Positions 46,612 through 58,812 of a stretch of 64,000 nt of DNA are shown piece after piece (within the stretch, counting starts at the first letter, position 1; each line of letters begins with the position of its first letter). Below the pieces are notes generated by a model, which saw only the letters and a program-made list of their open reading frames with translations, did no database searches and was not told where the DNA came from. Location: positions 255,001 to 319,000 of the forward strand of contig JAOTOM010005098.1 of the NCBI GenBank assembly GCA_034440615.1, in the 5' to 3' direction. Origin of the DNA: Ashinkailepas kermadecensis (taxonomy: Eukaryota; Arthropoda; Thecostraca; Neolepadidae). Made by a program: the position numbers and the translations under genes.

Positions 46612-47045
46612 CGCCGGGGACAGGTCGGGGTGTGGGTCGGGTCACACAGTACACCCGGGGACAGGTCGACAGTGTGGGTCGGGTCACACAGTACGAGCCC
46701 GGGGAGCGGAGTGTGGGTCGGGTCACACAGTACACCCGGGGACAGGTCGGAGTGTGGGTCGGGTCACACAGTACACCCGGGGACAGGTCGGGGTGTGGGT
46801 CGGGTCACACAGTACACCCGGGGACAGGTCGAAGTGTGGGTCGGGTCACACAGTACACCCGGGGACAGGTCGAAGTGTGGGTCGGGTCACACAGTACACC
46901 CGGGGACAGGTCGGAGTGTGGGTCGGGTCACTCAGTACACCCGGGGACAGGTCGGAGTGTGGGTCGGGTCACACAGTACACCCGGGGACAGGTCGAATTG
47001 TGGGTCGGGTCGCACAGTACACCCGGGGATAGGTCGGAGTGTGAC
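46612..47045. repeat. 41-bp minisatellite, about 10.5 copies
   Basis: The unit contains GGGGACAGGTCGGAGTGTGG and GTCGGGTCACACAGTACACC. Early copies are irregular (one 38 bp, one with GAGCCCGGGGAGCGG). Frames with Cys/Gly/Ser/Val repeats are artefacts. Confidence 0.95.
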
Positions 47046-47304
47046 TGGCGGTCCAGAGCTATATTAGTCTCACACTAATGGGAGATAACGCGGGAAAGCT
47101 TCCAGACGCAGCCGCCAGAGCGGCGACACATGCGAGTAGGCCTTGAATTGCTCGCCTCATTGGCCGCACCCATGCATTTGGCTTGTGAAGAGTGTGGGGT
47201 TCGAATAGTAGACGCTTGGTGAAATCGATTACTTGGTGTTGGTGATTTCCAAGCTAAGTTACTGGTGTTGCCCTTAGGTAATGCCAACGTCTGAGTGAAG
47301 CGCA

Positions 47305-47591
47305 CCAAGGGTGGATCTAGGAATGTCATGGCGGCACTTGGCTGGAGGCGCGCCATCCCCTCGCAGTGGCGCCATGATCCGTGGGTGCACACGATAATAC
47401 TGAAGGGGTGCGTTTGTTTGTTCTAAAGGGGCTCCCTGTCCTCTTAGATTGGCACCTTGGGCTGAAAAAAGTTGAGCGGGGGAGGTGTCGGGGTGGACCT
47501 AGCCTTCCATCGGTGCTTTTTCTCGGTCCAGGTGGGCGGCCTTTCCATGAGTGGCACTTGCCCCGAGTACCCCTCATTCATCCACCCTTGG
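47305..47591. mobile_element. Short inverted-repeat (MITE-like) element
   Basis: CCAAGGGTGGAT at 47305-47316 and its exact reverse complement ATCCACCCTTGG at 47580-47591 flank about 260 bp of non-coding DNA. No target duplication was recognised. The left end resembles GCCAAGGGCAGATCCAGG at 48317, so a small family may exist here. Confidence 0.5.
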
Positions 47592-47992
47592 AGCACACTT
47601 TATGGTAGATCATACCGCCCTGCCAGTGGCCCAGCTTAAGGACTTGGCCCCTCGTGGTGCTTTGCATGGAAGGCGCCTTGTCCTCAACTTGCACGGGGGA
47701 GAGGCATGGCTCCCTTGGTCCCCTGGAGCCGCAACTGATGAGACCTGTACATTATCGTGTGATGTGATCTGAATTGTGTACCTGGTGTCACCAGCGGTTG
47801 GTGTTATGCTTCGTATATAATGCATGGCACTCTTTTCTTGTTGCTTCCTCATTTCATTCTATCATTGATGCTTTATACTTGTTTGATTACTTGCATTGTA
47901 TATCATAGTTTAGGACAATGGCGGGAGAGGAATATTAACCGTCCAAAAGCAGAGCATAACAGCTTGCAAAATTATTCTTGCCTGGGTGAACA

Positions 47993-48188
47993 GGCGCAGT
48001 CAAGGGCAGGGGGCGGGGAGCCGCCCCCTCCCCTCAGCAACCAAAAATATACTAGATCAAATAAGACATTTTGAGATTCTCCCACGCAAAACCAGACATT
48101 TTCAGCTCACTTCGCACGCCGAAAGTGGTCTTCGTTTCATCTCATTTTTCTGGTTATCCCTCCCCTTTAAGAAAATTCTGGCTGCGCC
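47993..48188. mobile_element. MITE-like element, family copy 1
   Basis: Ends GGCGCAGTCA and TGGCTGCGCC form a terminal inverted repeat with one mismatch. Inside lies the hairpin GGGGGCGG-GGAG-CCGCCCCC, then AACCAAAAATAT, and near the right end GGTTATCCCTCCCCTTTAAG then AAAATTCTGGC. The 50211-50313 element has equivalents of these internal motifs. Confidence 0.55.
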
Positions 48189-49239
48189 GCAATCTGAGTG
48201 TAATTTCCGAACCAAATTATGCAATTTCAGAACTGAAACTACCGTACTGTACATGGATTACGAGCTTTCCGAACTTAATATCGGCCGGAGGATCTCAGCA
48301 TTGCGCATAAGGGGAGCGCCAAGGGCAGATCCAGGCTTTTTATGGGAGTGAGCACTCTTCGGGGGGGGGCGTCATTTCCCTAGAAGTGCGCCACTGCGAA
48401 AGTCCTCGGAGGTGCTCTTCCGGCTGAACATTCATTGAGCGCATGGGGAGGGGTGCACTTGGATGTACTGAACGTTTTTCGTTTTACTGACGTCTTTTCC
48501 CTTCAAGAGGGCGCCGTTTCCTCTCAGAGGAACCCTTTGGTTGAAATATAATTTAAGCGAGGCGGATTTCACTGTAGCCTGCCCGGAAGGTCACCTTTTC
48601 CGGGTAAGAGGGGCACGACCTTTCCATGGGGGAGGGTGCCCGTGATGTCGTCCTTAAATCGGTTCCTGGGGAAGGTGCCCTCTAAAAGCACGTACAATAA
48701 CGTATCTGGTGCCTGCCTGGAATCCATGCCGATATCCAGCATATCTTAATTTCAACCAAACAACAGGCACTGCCCTAACCATAAACCATGAAAAAACAGT
48801 ACTACGAGAAAAGATCGTCACCCATCGGTAAGCAAGCATTAGCATACTCCACATTGGTCAATAAATACTCATCATGTCACGTTTCAATACAATCATCTCC
48901 TTCACCCTATTGAAAGGTGTCGCACATGCACGTGAATGCTTATTTCGCATGATCGAGGCTTCTATATAAATTGTCCTCCTTACATTCCTTTTTTCCGGGA
49001 TTTCTCGGCTGGGAACGAACGCCATGAATTTAGAAGCACAGCCCACACCCAGGTCTCTAAATGGTTTCTGAAATATTACGCGCAAAGCTATTGAAATCCG
49101 GCATCAACAACCTCCCAACACATACTCTCAATGGCAGCGGGCTGCAGTTTGCTGACTTTGGTGTCACAGTCGCCTGCACTGCCATCTGGCGGCAGAAACT
49201 CCGCGTTGTCTCCAATTGGAGAGGCACCGTCTCAGACGT
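48189..49239. other. No recognised gene
   Basis: Diverged repeat-like and unique DNA with a G run at 48361-48369. No gene is supported. Confidence 0.4.
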
Positions 49240-49372
49240 ACCGAGTGGAACCGGAGTGGGACCGGAGTGGAATCGGAGTGGAATCGGAGTGGAACAAGAG
49301 TGGAACAAGAGTGGAACAAGAGTGGAACAGGGGTGGGGCGCGAGTGGAACCGGAATGGGATCGGAATGAGGC
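49240..49372. repeat. 12-bp tandem repeat (GAGTGGAACAAG / GAGTGGAATCG)
   Basis: About eleven units of GGAGTGGAATC or GAGTGGAACAAG type, 11-12 bp each. Confidence 0.88.
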
Positions 49373-49554
49373 GGACACGATTCATTTCGTGTTGAAAATA
49401 TGCAATGCACTACGTACATTTCTGGGTGCACTTGAATCGTTTCCGCGTCGTTCAAATTCCAGAATATTACTGTTGCGTGGCAACTCCAACATCTTAATCC
49501 ATGCTGCATTGGAAACTAACCATGTGGGAGCATCAACCCCTAGACCGATCTGGG

Positions 49555-49830
49555 TGCGGGTATTCACCAGGCCTGAGATGGCTGCGGGTAATCACCGGGG
49601 CCGAGATGGGTGCGAATAATCATCAGACCAGAGATGGGTGTAGGTAAACATCAAGCCCGAGGGGATGTAGATAATCACCAGGTCCTGGATGGGTGCAGGT
49701 CATCATCGGACCCGACATGGGCACAGGTAGTCTCTGGTCCGAGATGGGTGCTGGTAATCATCAGACCAGGGGTGGGTGCAGGGGATCGTGAGACCTGCGG
49801 TGGGTGTGGGTAATCAACAGACGCGGTTTG
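49555..49830. repeat. Diverged repeat of about 30 bp
   Basis: About nine diverged units contain GAGATGGGTGCGGGTAATCA with CAGACCAGAG or CACCAGGCCTGAG ends; distances vary between 27 and 33 bp, which suggests an old array. Confidence 0.75.
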
Positions 49831-50063
49831 GGTACAAGCAATCACCGACAGCAGCACCAGCTCGGCGGCACTCCAACCGGCGGTGATGGCCGCGTCGCGC
49901 AATCATCTGGGTAATGAGGTAATTGGCCAGAGTGACGCGCCGCTCGACGGGGATAGATTTGCTGATTCATCTCACTACCTGAGCCTCCTCGGGACATAAG
50001 CCTGTGTTACCACTGCTGCGCCCGCTGTAATGAATGGTGAGGAGCCGGCAGCGCCTTCCAATT

Positions 50064-50067
<4 letters not shown>

Positions 50068-50110
<43 letters not shown>

Positions 50111-50115
50111 GAGAG
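50068..50115. repeat. (GA)n microsatellite
   Basis: About 19 uninterrupted GA units followed by GTGAGAGAGA. Confidence 0.97.
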
Positions 50116-50210
50116 AAACTGGCCGCTTAATATTACGAAACCCCATCAGCGTATTTACTTGCGGTATTGCTTATTGAGGTATGTGCATCGCCGTATCATG
50201 CTGGACCAGA

Positions 50211-50313
50211 GGCGCAGCCAATGGGCCCCCTTAGCACCCAAAAATATCGCCGGAAGTTTAGTTTCTTCGCGTTTTTTTGGGTAGCCTCCTTTTAGAAAAA
50301 TCCTGGCTCTGCC
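50211..50313. mobile_element. MITE-like element, family copy 2
   Basis: Ends GGCGCAGCCA and TGGCTCTGCC (one mismatch as an inverted repeat). The interior shares CACCCAAAAATAT and GGGTAGCCTCCTTTTAGAAA with the 47993 copy but is about half its length. Confidence 0.55.
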
Positions 50314-51204
50314 AGTGTGCTGAACAAATTGAACAAAGTGAATATTACGGCAACACCATTTAGTATTCTACGTATGTAAGCTAAATGGAGATCGAGTCAT
50401 GTGTGGCTGTGGCAAATGAATATTTTATAAATTGTTAACTATCACATCCGACAGCAGACATATCTTATAACAGATCCAGACCACGGCATGTCAGCTAAGT
50501 AATGATGCTAACCCGATAAAGTCCTTTGGAATGACGTCCTTCATCAAATCCCAAAAGTCCGACTCTGCATTCATTCATGCTGTAAATCACCGTGAGCGCA
50601 ATATGTGCTTTGCAAGCTCGGCAGTCCGTGGTGTCACACAGCTAACAACATGGCTGGTGGGCAGGGAAGTTCTATGCTCCAGAGGACTTACAGCGGCAGG
50701 ATGACTGTTGAGCACTGTTGCTGTCCCCTGCCCACCTAAATTGATGGTGGAAATTTCAGGTGTAGTTTTACGAGATGTCGTTTGGTGCAGGTCCTGAATG
50801 GAAATCACCTCCTCCCACGGCGCTGCGATGATTTAGCCTATCAGCAATGTGTTAGGCGTCATGAGCGGACATAGTACTGGTGGCGCCGACCTGGTGGTGG
50901 GGATCTGAAGGAACACCACCAGAGTGAGCTTGCCGGCGCTAATGCCATATTCTAGTTTCTACAGGAGGTGAAAGTAATTTCCAATGGTCAACTTTGAATA
51001 AGATATTATCAAGCTCTCTTATGGTGTGTAGGTCACTGTATCATGCAACCATTTATCCCTTGCACGTTTTCCTCAATGTGAAATGGGAGCAAGCGTATTT
51101 TTTTTTTTAATAATATAATTTTTTTTTTAATGAATGTTGTGTCGTTTCGACTCGACAATGTCTATAGATCAGCATTTTTACATCAGCATTGTGACATCAG
51201 CATT
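50314..51204. other. No recognised gene
   Basis: Unique sequence with poly(T) tracts near 51100-51130. No gene is supported. Confidence 0.4.
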
Positions 51205-51372
51205 TTGAGGGGACCAGTGGTCTAGGGATAAGATGCTCGTCTCGCAATCGAAAGATTGTGGGTCCGAGTATCACCTGTCGCTACTCTTCGCCCGCAACCA
51301 ATCGGCGTGAGAGATTGGCGACGCTATATGACTCAACGGTCGACGTGTCGTAAAACCAATAACCAACCATCA
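51205..51372 (+). repeat. tRNA-derived SINE
   Basis: GTGGTCTAGGGATAAGATGC fits an RNA polymerase III A box and GGGTCCGAGTATC a degenerate B box, 30-35 bp apart, separated by an anticodon-arm-like CTCGCAATCGAAAGATTG. The following non-tRNA part, AATCGGCGTGAGAGATTGGC then GACGCTATATGACT, is shared with the copy at 62.84 kb. It ends GTCGTAAAACCAATAACC. Confidence 0.72.
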
Positions 51373-53384
51373 GCATTTTGACATCAGCATTTTTACATGA
51401 AGAGTTCGGGCATTATTGATGTTCTGGCATGGCTGGGTACGCGTCAAGTGCGGACATTTGCTGCACAGAGGACACGTAGAGGCACCGAGCGGCAGCACGG
51501 AAAAAGAAGATAGTTCCGACCTTAGCCAATACCAAGCAATATCTGCTCTGCCACGCCAAAATTGTGTAGGGCATATTCACGGTTGTGGATGCATTCTGTC
51601 CATGAAACGCCCATGAGTGTAATGTTAGACTTAAGCAATGCCGGGGGATCTGTCGGCCTCAACTCCAGTAGTGGCGGAAATCATGCCAGGCACATCGCGT
51701 AGCGTTTCCAATGTGAAAATATGCCGGTAACTTTGGCGCTGGTGGCCCATCAATGTCAGGGGACTGGGTTTGTGCCCGGGGAGATAGCCAGTGGCGAGCG
51801 GCCGGCGGTGGGCCGCCAGCGAGCACTCATGGCGATGAGTACCGGAATAAGGTTACAGGAGACTTTCCGCAAAGTAACAATATTTGCAATATATCAGTGT
51901 AAGTGGCAATGAAATGGACACCTGAAGGCAAGTTAACTTTACTAAAACTTCACGTCATTTTTCATGGAGTTAAAGTCTCATGAACTGTAACTACATTGTT
52001 CGCGGACAAACTATTGAGCATCAGGGAGCCCTTGTCGCGGACGCGTATTTCAGAGTTCTTGAATGACATCAGGAACCCATCTGTTTTCTTTAATTAACTG
52101 GACATCCTCAATGTCCGCATGACGTCTGACGCCTAATGGAAAATACGACAGACAGCAGAATGGACGGAATGAGATGATACATGCTAGAGTCCCTGCTTTC
52201 ATGTTTTTTTTTCTCTACCACCAAGCAAAAGCCTAACCAGTCTAAAAAAAAATGACGCACACACACTGTGGGTGCTCGACAGACTTGTGCGTCACCAATA
52301 TTCCCAGTCCGGTTCGGTCTACTCTATACGCATAAGCGGAAGGATGGATACCGATAACTATCGTACTTGCTCAGGCTGCCGCAAATAAAGATAAAACAAG
52401 CAACTCGGTTTGGGCTTTCGGCAAGCATTCAAAAGACCACGTTCATTTCGAGCAGAACGGTTATAAAAAGGTGGATTGTTATACTATCCCGCATTACTTC
52501 GCAGCTAGCGGGACAGCATCATGATAAGATCAGGCGGCAGCTTCATGCGACCAGCCGGTCGCACCGGATCGATTGGTGGGCTCCGTGGGCATTTCACGGC
52601 TCTGTCTCATAATACCTCCAATGGTCGCAATGCTTTCGTAGTGGTGCTGGGTGCGTGTGCTTCTGTGCCACCAGGCTAGCCGGCCCCACCTCAAACAGCC
52701 TGCATGCAAGTTCATCCTTGACAAATGCTAGAATGTGTAGTGATAATAGGAATACATGCTATAGAGCTACATATTGTGTATGTTCAGTGTGAACGCTTCG
52801 ACGTCAGTCTTATTCAGGGTGTGGCGAAGGCATGTCGAAACGCCGGCGCCAAACATACGCGAGATGTAACGGAATGGTTTGTACTTCCAGGACTGCCATC
52901 CATGTTAACCCTCCCTGTAGCCGCCATATTAACCCTCCCTGTAGACGCCATATTAACCCTCCCTGTAGACGCACACTATTGCTGACTGCTGAGCTTCGGA
53001 GTTTGTCATGGCCCCTTGAGCAGTGATCATTCACAACTTGAGAGAATCCATAATAATTAATTCGCTCCACCTCTGGAAAGTAAAGCTTAACGAACTGCAA
53101 CGAGTGGTGCGTACTGTGCGGGTGGCGAAGGGAATTCGGATGACCGGGGAACCTGCAGGAATGCTGTTGTGCTTCACAAGCAAACTGAAATGGTGCGAGA
53201 GAAGGTTGAGGACCGCTAGCTCACTCGGTTTTGACAGTGTAGCAGCATTGCCGCCGACATTTCGTGAATATGGATCCCCGGCGAGCACCAGTCGCATGCC
53301 GGAGTTTCTTCGGCCATCGCTGAGTGGCCTGGGTGGATTAGCACCGCTGTTTCCCAATCCTACTGGGAAATCCTACGAGGGGCA
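51373..53384. other. No recognised gene; small 24-bp repeat inside
   Basis: Unique DNA. At 52898-52973 three copies of a 24-bp unit carry TTAACCCTCCCTGTAGACGC. A plus-strand frame at 53023 runs into the next array and has no motif. Confidence 0.45.
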
Positions 53385-53702
53385 CAGGTCGTCAGGGGAA
53401 GATCACGAGGAGCACAGGTCGTCAGGGGAAGATCACGAGGAGCACAGGTCGTCAGGTGAAGGTCACGAGGGCACAGGCCGTCATGTGAAGGTCGCGAGGA
53501 GCCAAGGTCGGCAGGGGAAGGTCACGAGGATCACAGGTCGTCAGGTTAAGGTCACGAGGGGAACAGGTCGGCAGGTGAAGGTCACGAGGATCACAGGTCG
53601 TCAGGTTAAGGTCACGAGGAGCACAGGTTGGCAGGTGAAGGTCACTAGGAGCGCAGGTCGTCAGGTGAAGATCACGAGGAGCACAGGTCGGCAGGTGAAG
53701 GG
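53385..53702. repeat. 30-bp minisatellite
   Basis: About ten copies contain AGGTCGTCAGGTGAAGGTCA followed by CGAGGAGCAC; first copies have GGGGAAGATCACG. The open frame through it is an artefact. Confidence 0.92.
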
Positions 53703-53751
53703 ATCGTCGTTGTCGCGCTGAGTGCGTTCGGACGCCATACTGCGCGTGACA

Positions 53752-54228
53752 CCACGGCGTACCGACTGACGCCCGCGACTGTACCGACTGCGCCCGCGAC
53801 TGTACCGACTGCGCCCGCGACTGTACCGACTGCGCCCGCGACTGTACCGACTGCGCCCGCGACTGTACCGACTGCGCCCGCGACTGCACCGACTGCGCCC
53901 GCGACTGTACCGACTGCGCCCGCGACTCCGACTGCGCCGTACCGACTGCGCCCGCGACTGCTACCGACTGCGCCCCGACTGCGCCCGCGACTGTACCGAC
54001 TGCGCCCGCGACTGTACCGACTGCGCCCGCGACTGTACCGACTGCGCCCGCGACTGTACCGACTGCGCCCGCGACTGTACCGACTGCGCCCGCGACTGTA
54101 CCGACTGCGCCCGCGACTGTACCGACTGCGCCCGCGACTGCACCGACTGCGCCCGCGACTGTACCGACTGCGCCCGCGACTGTACCGACTGCGCCCGCGA
54201 CTGTACCGACTGCGCCCGCGACTGGACG
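53752..54228. repeat. 21-bp minisatellite (CTGTACCGACTGCGCCCGCG type)
   Basis: About 22 copies of CTGTACCGACTGCGCCCGCG plus A, with shortened units near 53935-53990. Twenty-one is divisible by three, so each minus-strand frame yields a different simple peptide (Val-Gly-Thr-Val-Ala-Gly-Ala; Gln-Ser-Arg; Tyr-Ser-Arg-Gly). None is a gene. Confidence 0.96.
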
Positions 54229-55224
54229 ACTTCCTTCTGGTGAGAGTGCCTGCATCGTGCACAAGGCTGCCGACTCAAATCGTGCTGCGGACTTCGGCTC
54301 GCCGCGACCACGTGGCGTGAGCGGGTGACGACGCGTTCTGACGTGCGCAGTCCCTTGGTCCCCGTCACAAAGGAATCGAGCGACGGCTGGAACTGGTGCT
54401 GGCGAATTTCTGCACTCACATGTCTGGTATTAGCCCGGCAAGGCACGCTGGCAGATGATTACCTGTGGGCGACCAGCTGCGCAGTGGACTTTGTACCTGC
54501 CACCTTGCTGAAATTTTCCTACTGGATGGGGTGGGGTGGGTGGCTAGTTTTATTGCGAAGCAACTAAAATCCAGTGAAAAGTCCACGCTATTTGCATAGC
54601 CGTCCACCGTCGTCCGAACATTCGTGATGAATGATGAACACCTTACCGACGCGACATTTGTAAGAGTATTGATATTTAACGGTTCATGACGGGTGAAACT
54701 GTCGACAATATAGCTGTAAAGGACGGTTTCACCAGAATCTAACTATCGCAGAAGGCTCTCAGCAGGAGTCCAGGATAAATTAGAAGATACGTTCTGCAAT
54801 AAACGGCCCAGCATGGCCTACGCAGTCAGTGAAGTATGGTGCCTTTGATACCACTAAACAAATGACTACATGCAATCAGCGCCCCTTTGGGTCAGCTGAT
54901 CGGCACAACTGCCACGGAAGCTCTACGCTGCCGCCACCTACAAGTGACAGTGCAGCACCGAGTGCCTGACTACGCCAATAGGTGGCAGCGCACACGCAAT
55001 GAACTCGTAGCGTACGATATTACATCTTCATTTATTGACTATCCATGATGTATCCACTGTTCCACTGTTTGTTGTCACAGCGTTTTGCATGTGGTCGATT
55101 AACTCCAAGTGCAGGGCCGAACATTGTCCTCTTCACACACGGACGTCGGTTTGCACGCCGTCGGCCGGGTGGGTGCTGCTGCCGACTTTTCGTCCGCTCT
55201 GGACGCGGTCACTCGTGGTGGCAT
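54229..55224. other. No recognised gene
   Basis: Unique sequence. Frames up to 80 codons without motifs or splice context. Confidence 0.4.
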
Positions 55225-55500
55225 CGAATGAGGCCGCTCGAATTCGGCCACTCGAATGAGGCCACTGGAATGAGGCCACTCAAATGAGGCCGCTCGAATT
55301 CGGCCACTCGGATGAGGCCGCTGGAATGAGATCAATCGAATGAGGTACTCGAATGCGACCGCTCGAATACGGCCTCTCGATTGCGGCCACTCGAATGAGG
55401 ACACTCGAATGCGGCCACTCGAATGAGGACACTCGAATGAGGACACTCGAATGAGGAAACTCGAATGCGGCCACTCGAATGCGGCCTATCGAATGATGCC
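55225..55500. repeat. 14-18-bp tandem repeat (ACTCGAATGAGGCC type)
   Basis: About 18 units of ACTCGAATGAGGCC, ACTCGAATGCGGCC and CTCGAATTCGGCC, mixed 14- to 18-bp spacing. Confidence 0.9.
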
Positions 55501-55995
55501 ACTCGGCTCTCCCACCGTGGCTGACGGCCGCCACCACGTCATCGGCTCCGAGCCAGCACCCGTCGGCGATCGCCCGACACGCGCGTCGGCTGCCGGCGCC
55601 GCCGCACCGACCGCCGTCCGCGTCGACGACGACGCGGAAGCGCCGCCTGGCGGCCGGCCGGGAGCGGGGGCGTCGGGCCGGCGACTTGTCGCGCGGCGTT
55701 TGCGCTCAGGAGCCGCCGTTGTGTTGCGGCGTGCGGCGACGGCCGGCGCCGCCGTGGCGGCCGCTCGTGCGTGACGGCCGCTCGTGCGTGACGGCCAGGC
55801 GCATGTGACGCTGGCCGTCACGCACTGTGACGCCGACGTGCTGTGCGGGCCCGGCGACACCCGGCCGTGGCCGCCGCCACGTGCGGGCCGCACGAGCCGC
55901 ACTGTGTCACGCCACAGGAGCCAGTATCACGCACAGCGTCACGCCACCTGCCGGCCGTACTACTAGGGCCGCACGAACTAGGGCCGCAGTTAGGC
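55501..55995. other. CpG-rich interval, no certain gene
   Basis: Markedly GC- and CpG-rich with frames open on both strands (107 codons plus, 138 codons minus). The short repeat GTGACGGCCGCTCGTGC lies at 55764-55795. It could be a CpG island next to an unseen promoter; nothing else supports a gene. Confidence 0.4.
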
Positions 55996-57359
55996 TCGTG
56001 ATTGGCTTGTGGTGAGCATGCAAACTATTCAGCTGAATAGTATTGCTATAGTTCGGTGTAGCGTTTTGTAGCGTTGCCGTTCTGTAGCGTTGCAATTGAA
56101 GATGTTGTAGTGAGCACTTGCTTATTTATAGTTAACAACAATGAGTGACGATGAAGTAATATTTAACAGTAACAAGGAAGAAACGGTATTGAGTTGAATC
56201 AATCATCATGAATCAATCATGAATATATTGATCCCAATTCAGTCGTGATTGGAGTAACTGTTTCATTTATCTTCTGGCAATGCACGTTTGTTTCAAAGGG
56301 GCACTTTTGGAAGTGACGAGCAACATATGGCAAAATTCAACAGGTTTCCGTGGTATGAAGGTTGCATGGCTGAGCACATTTTATGGGAATGAGGCACTGT
56401 TCGACCTTTAGTTGTAATCGATAGCCAATGAAATGCCCTCGAGCGTCACCATGCAGGCACGCAGCCACACTGGTTCCAATCGAAGTTCAAGCCAAGAACG
56501 ACAGCATTGGTGCATGGGGCTGATTTGATTTAGGACAGCTGTTAATAGAAAACGAACAATTTGTCTTGGAGGGTCAGTTTCCCCTTTTGCTATTTCCTTG
56601 GCTGCACCACGTACACACAGGTGGAAAACATATGGAGCGATTGAAGATAGCGTCCTGCCACATGTTCGCAGCGGAATGTCTCCGTACAATACAAACATGA
56701 AGCCAGATCAGGATGCATCCTAGATGCGGTATACGGTAGCCTAGACGTTAGCACCTTCATGAGAACCGTTGCGCACGGTGCACAGCCAGCCGATGAGATG
56801 AGTTTTTTTTTAACTTCTTCTGTAATGTACATTATTTTTTCGTGTCTCATCCGTGGCTTTAGAGATCACGCAATAAATGACCATCGCGCTTTTCGTGGCG
56901 ACGGTTCAAAAACCAGCTCCAGCAATTGTCACTGTATTACCGCCTCCAGTCGAATTACAAATGCAACAAATTGGTCACTTACATGCGGGTCGTAGTGGTG
57001 AACACACTCGCAGGAACATCTGCAGGCTATACGTATTAAGAAGGCGTATCGGAAATCGTAGAACGTATGACACGATATTTGTTATTTCGGTTCTGGTGCA
57101 ATCAAGTACCCTGAATTTAAAAATGACTGGAACATTTATGTCACGCCATCTTCTTTTCCCTCTTTTCGCTTTTTTGTAGTAATTTTTACAGGTTTTGGGA
57201 GTATTTTGTATTTTAATAGTGACAGCTTAACTGAACTAATGGTGAAAAACCTATCAAGATGCACATTCATTGAACCGTCTTGGCGGGATAAGTCCATAAA
57301 GAGCAAAACCAGGATTATAAGCTGTGGCGTATCGAAGGGGGAGAGGGGTCAAAGGGTAC
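55996..57359. other. No recognised gene
   Basis: Unique AT-rich sequence with short frames on both strands and no motif. Confidence 0.4.
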
Positions 57360-57935
57360 AAATTCCCCCGCCCCCATGAGAGGTTGTGGGGCCCTGAAGA
57401 ATCGCGCCGGGGTTTGATAAAAATTGTACCGAGGCCCTTATAAATCGCGCTGGGAACCTCAAAAAGTCCAACCGGCCCCCTTGAAAATCACGCTCAAGTC
57501 CGAGAAATCTAGCCAGCCCCCTGAAAATCACGCTGGGAGCCTAAAAAGTCGCATTGGAGCCCCTGAAAATCACGTTGGGCTTCCAAAAGGTCGGGCCGGG
57601 GCCCTAGAACATCATGCTTGGGTCCCCAAAAGTGGTGTCGGGGTCCATGAAAACCACATTGGAAACCCCGAAAATCTGGCCTGGGCCCCTAAAAATCTCA
57701 CTGGGGCCCCCAAAAATGGCGCGGGCCACTGAAAATCACGCTAGGGCCAACAGAGTCGCGCCGGTGCCCCGCAAATTATGCTGGGTCCCCAATGGGTCGG
57801 ACCGGGGACCCTGCAAATCGCGCTGGCCCCAAGCGATCGTGCCGGGCCACCTGAACATCTGAACCCTAAAAATAAACCCCGACCCCCGAAATTCTCTGCG
57901 GCCCTTGAAATTGCGTGAAAATCCTCCCAAAAACG
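57360..57935. repeat. Old 21/42-bp repeat (GGGGCCCCTGAAAATCACG type)
   Basis: Strongly diverged units of about 21 bp alternate between CCCCTGAAAATCACGCTGGG and CCAAAAAGTCGGGCCGGGG-like forms. The plus-strand frame shows a 14-residue pattern (PENHAG.PK..AGA), which reflects the repeat. The divergence shows that this array is older than the others in the window. Confidence 0.75.
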
Positions 57936-58430
57936 CATCGGAACCAGACAAAGTCGCGTCCACAAATAATTATTAAATAAAGGAAGATAAAAATAGTAGT
58001 CGAAATCCGGTGACTTTTTAATGGGGGAGGGAAGATGGGCCCCATTCAGATCCGTTTGCCCTCCTGACGCAAATCATGGGTTCACTGGTCATATAATGAA
58101 CATTTCGAAAGTTATAAAAATTAAAACTACGTATTTTGAGCCCTTTGGTCATAAATATGTAATACTCAAATTAAGTTACCAATACGAACCATGGAACTGT
58201 AATCTGAAGCAAGTGGCTTGTGGCGTGTAGGTATCTCCTGTGAATGAGGTGTCGCTGTAGCATTTGCACGCTTCACCAAATGTTTTACTTGTGATTTTAC
58301 AAGAGAAGGCGAGAGGCACTCATAAGTTCCACGGCTCACAGGTACCCCGTTTCATTAGTGCCAAAATAATCAAGATTTGGCTTCATAAGTCTAAAACTTT
58401 CCAGATAACTTCCAAAATACCAGAGACAGG
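57936..58430. other. No recognised gene
   Basis: AT-rich unique DNA; the last 120 bp may be the outermost, weakly paired part of the fold-back element that follows. Confidence 0.4.
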
Positions 58431-58812
58431 GTGAGCTCACAAGTACCTAAGGTCACAAATACCCCGTCTCGTAAGTGCTAAAAACAGCTCTGAATTAGAT
58501 GACACCGTAAATGCCCAACGGTACAAGAGCTTACCTACGTGCCGACAGATGGCAGGAGAAAGTTGTGGTTGCATTGATCCAAAAAGGTTAGGTTTGTTAG
58601 GTTAGGTTAGGCTAGGTTAGGTTATGTTAGGTTAGATTAAGTATTCAACCTTTTTGAAGCAATACAGCCACCACATGCTCCTGCCATCTGTCGGCACGCA
58701 GGTAAACTCTGGTGCCGTTGGGCGTTTACGGTGTCACCTAGCGGTATAATTCAGAACTATTTTTAGCTCTTATGAAACTGGGTACTTGTGAGCTGTGGTA
58801 CTTGCGAGCCCA
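58431..58812. mobile_element. Fold-back element with a TTAGG-repeat loop
   Basis: Left arm 58431-58587 and right arm 58649-58812 are imperfect reverse complements. Paired landmarks are GCCGACAGATGGCAGGAG with CTCCTGCCATCTGTCGGC, GACACCGTAAATGCCCAACGG with CCGTTGGGCGTTTACGGTGTC (one mismatch), and AAGTGCTAAAAACAGCTCTGAATT with a right-arm equivalent. Weaker similarity extends outward. The loop (58587-58640) consists of TTAGG units with single substitutions (CTAGG, TTATG, TTAGA). No coding capacity. Confidence 0.8.
58587..58640 (+). repeat. Degenerate (TTAGG)n
   Basis: About nine consecutive 5-bp units, most of them TTAGG. TTAGG is the telomere unit of most arthropods, so this may be an interstitial telomere-like segment; a chance simple repeat carried by the element is the alternative. 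Confidence 0.75.

Noticed and set aside
53023..53721. 232-codon plus-strand frame
   Set aside because: Its second half is the 30-bp array; the first 110 codons show no motif.
55451..55902. GC-rich frames on both strands with Ala/Arg/Pro composition
   Set aside because: Stop codons are rare in CpG-rich DNA; both strands are open equally and no domain is visible.
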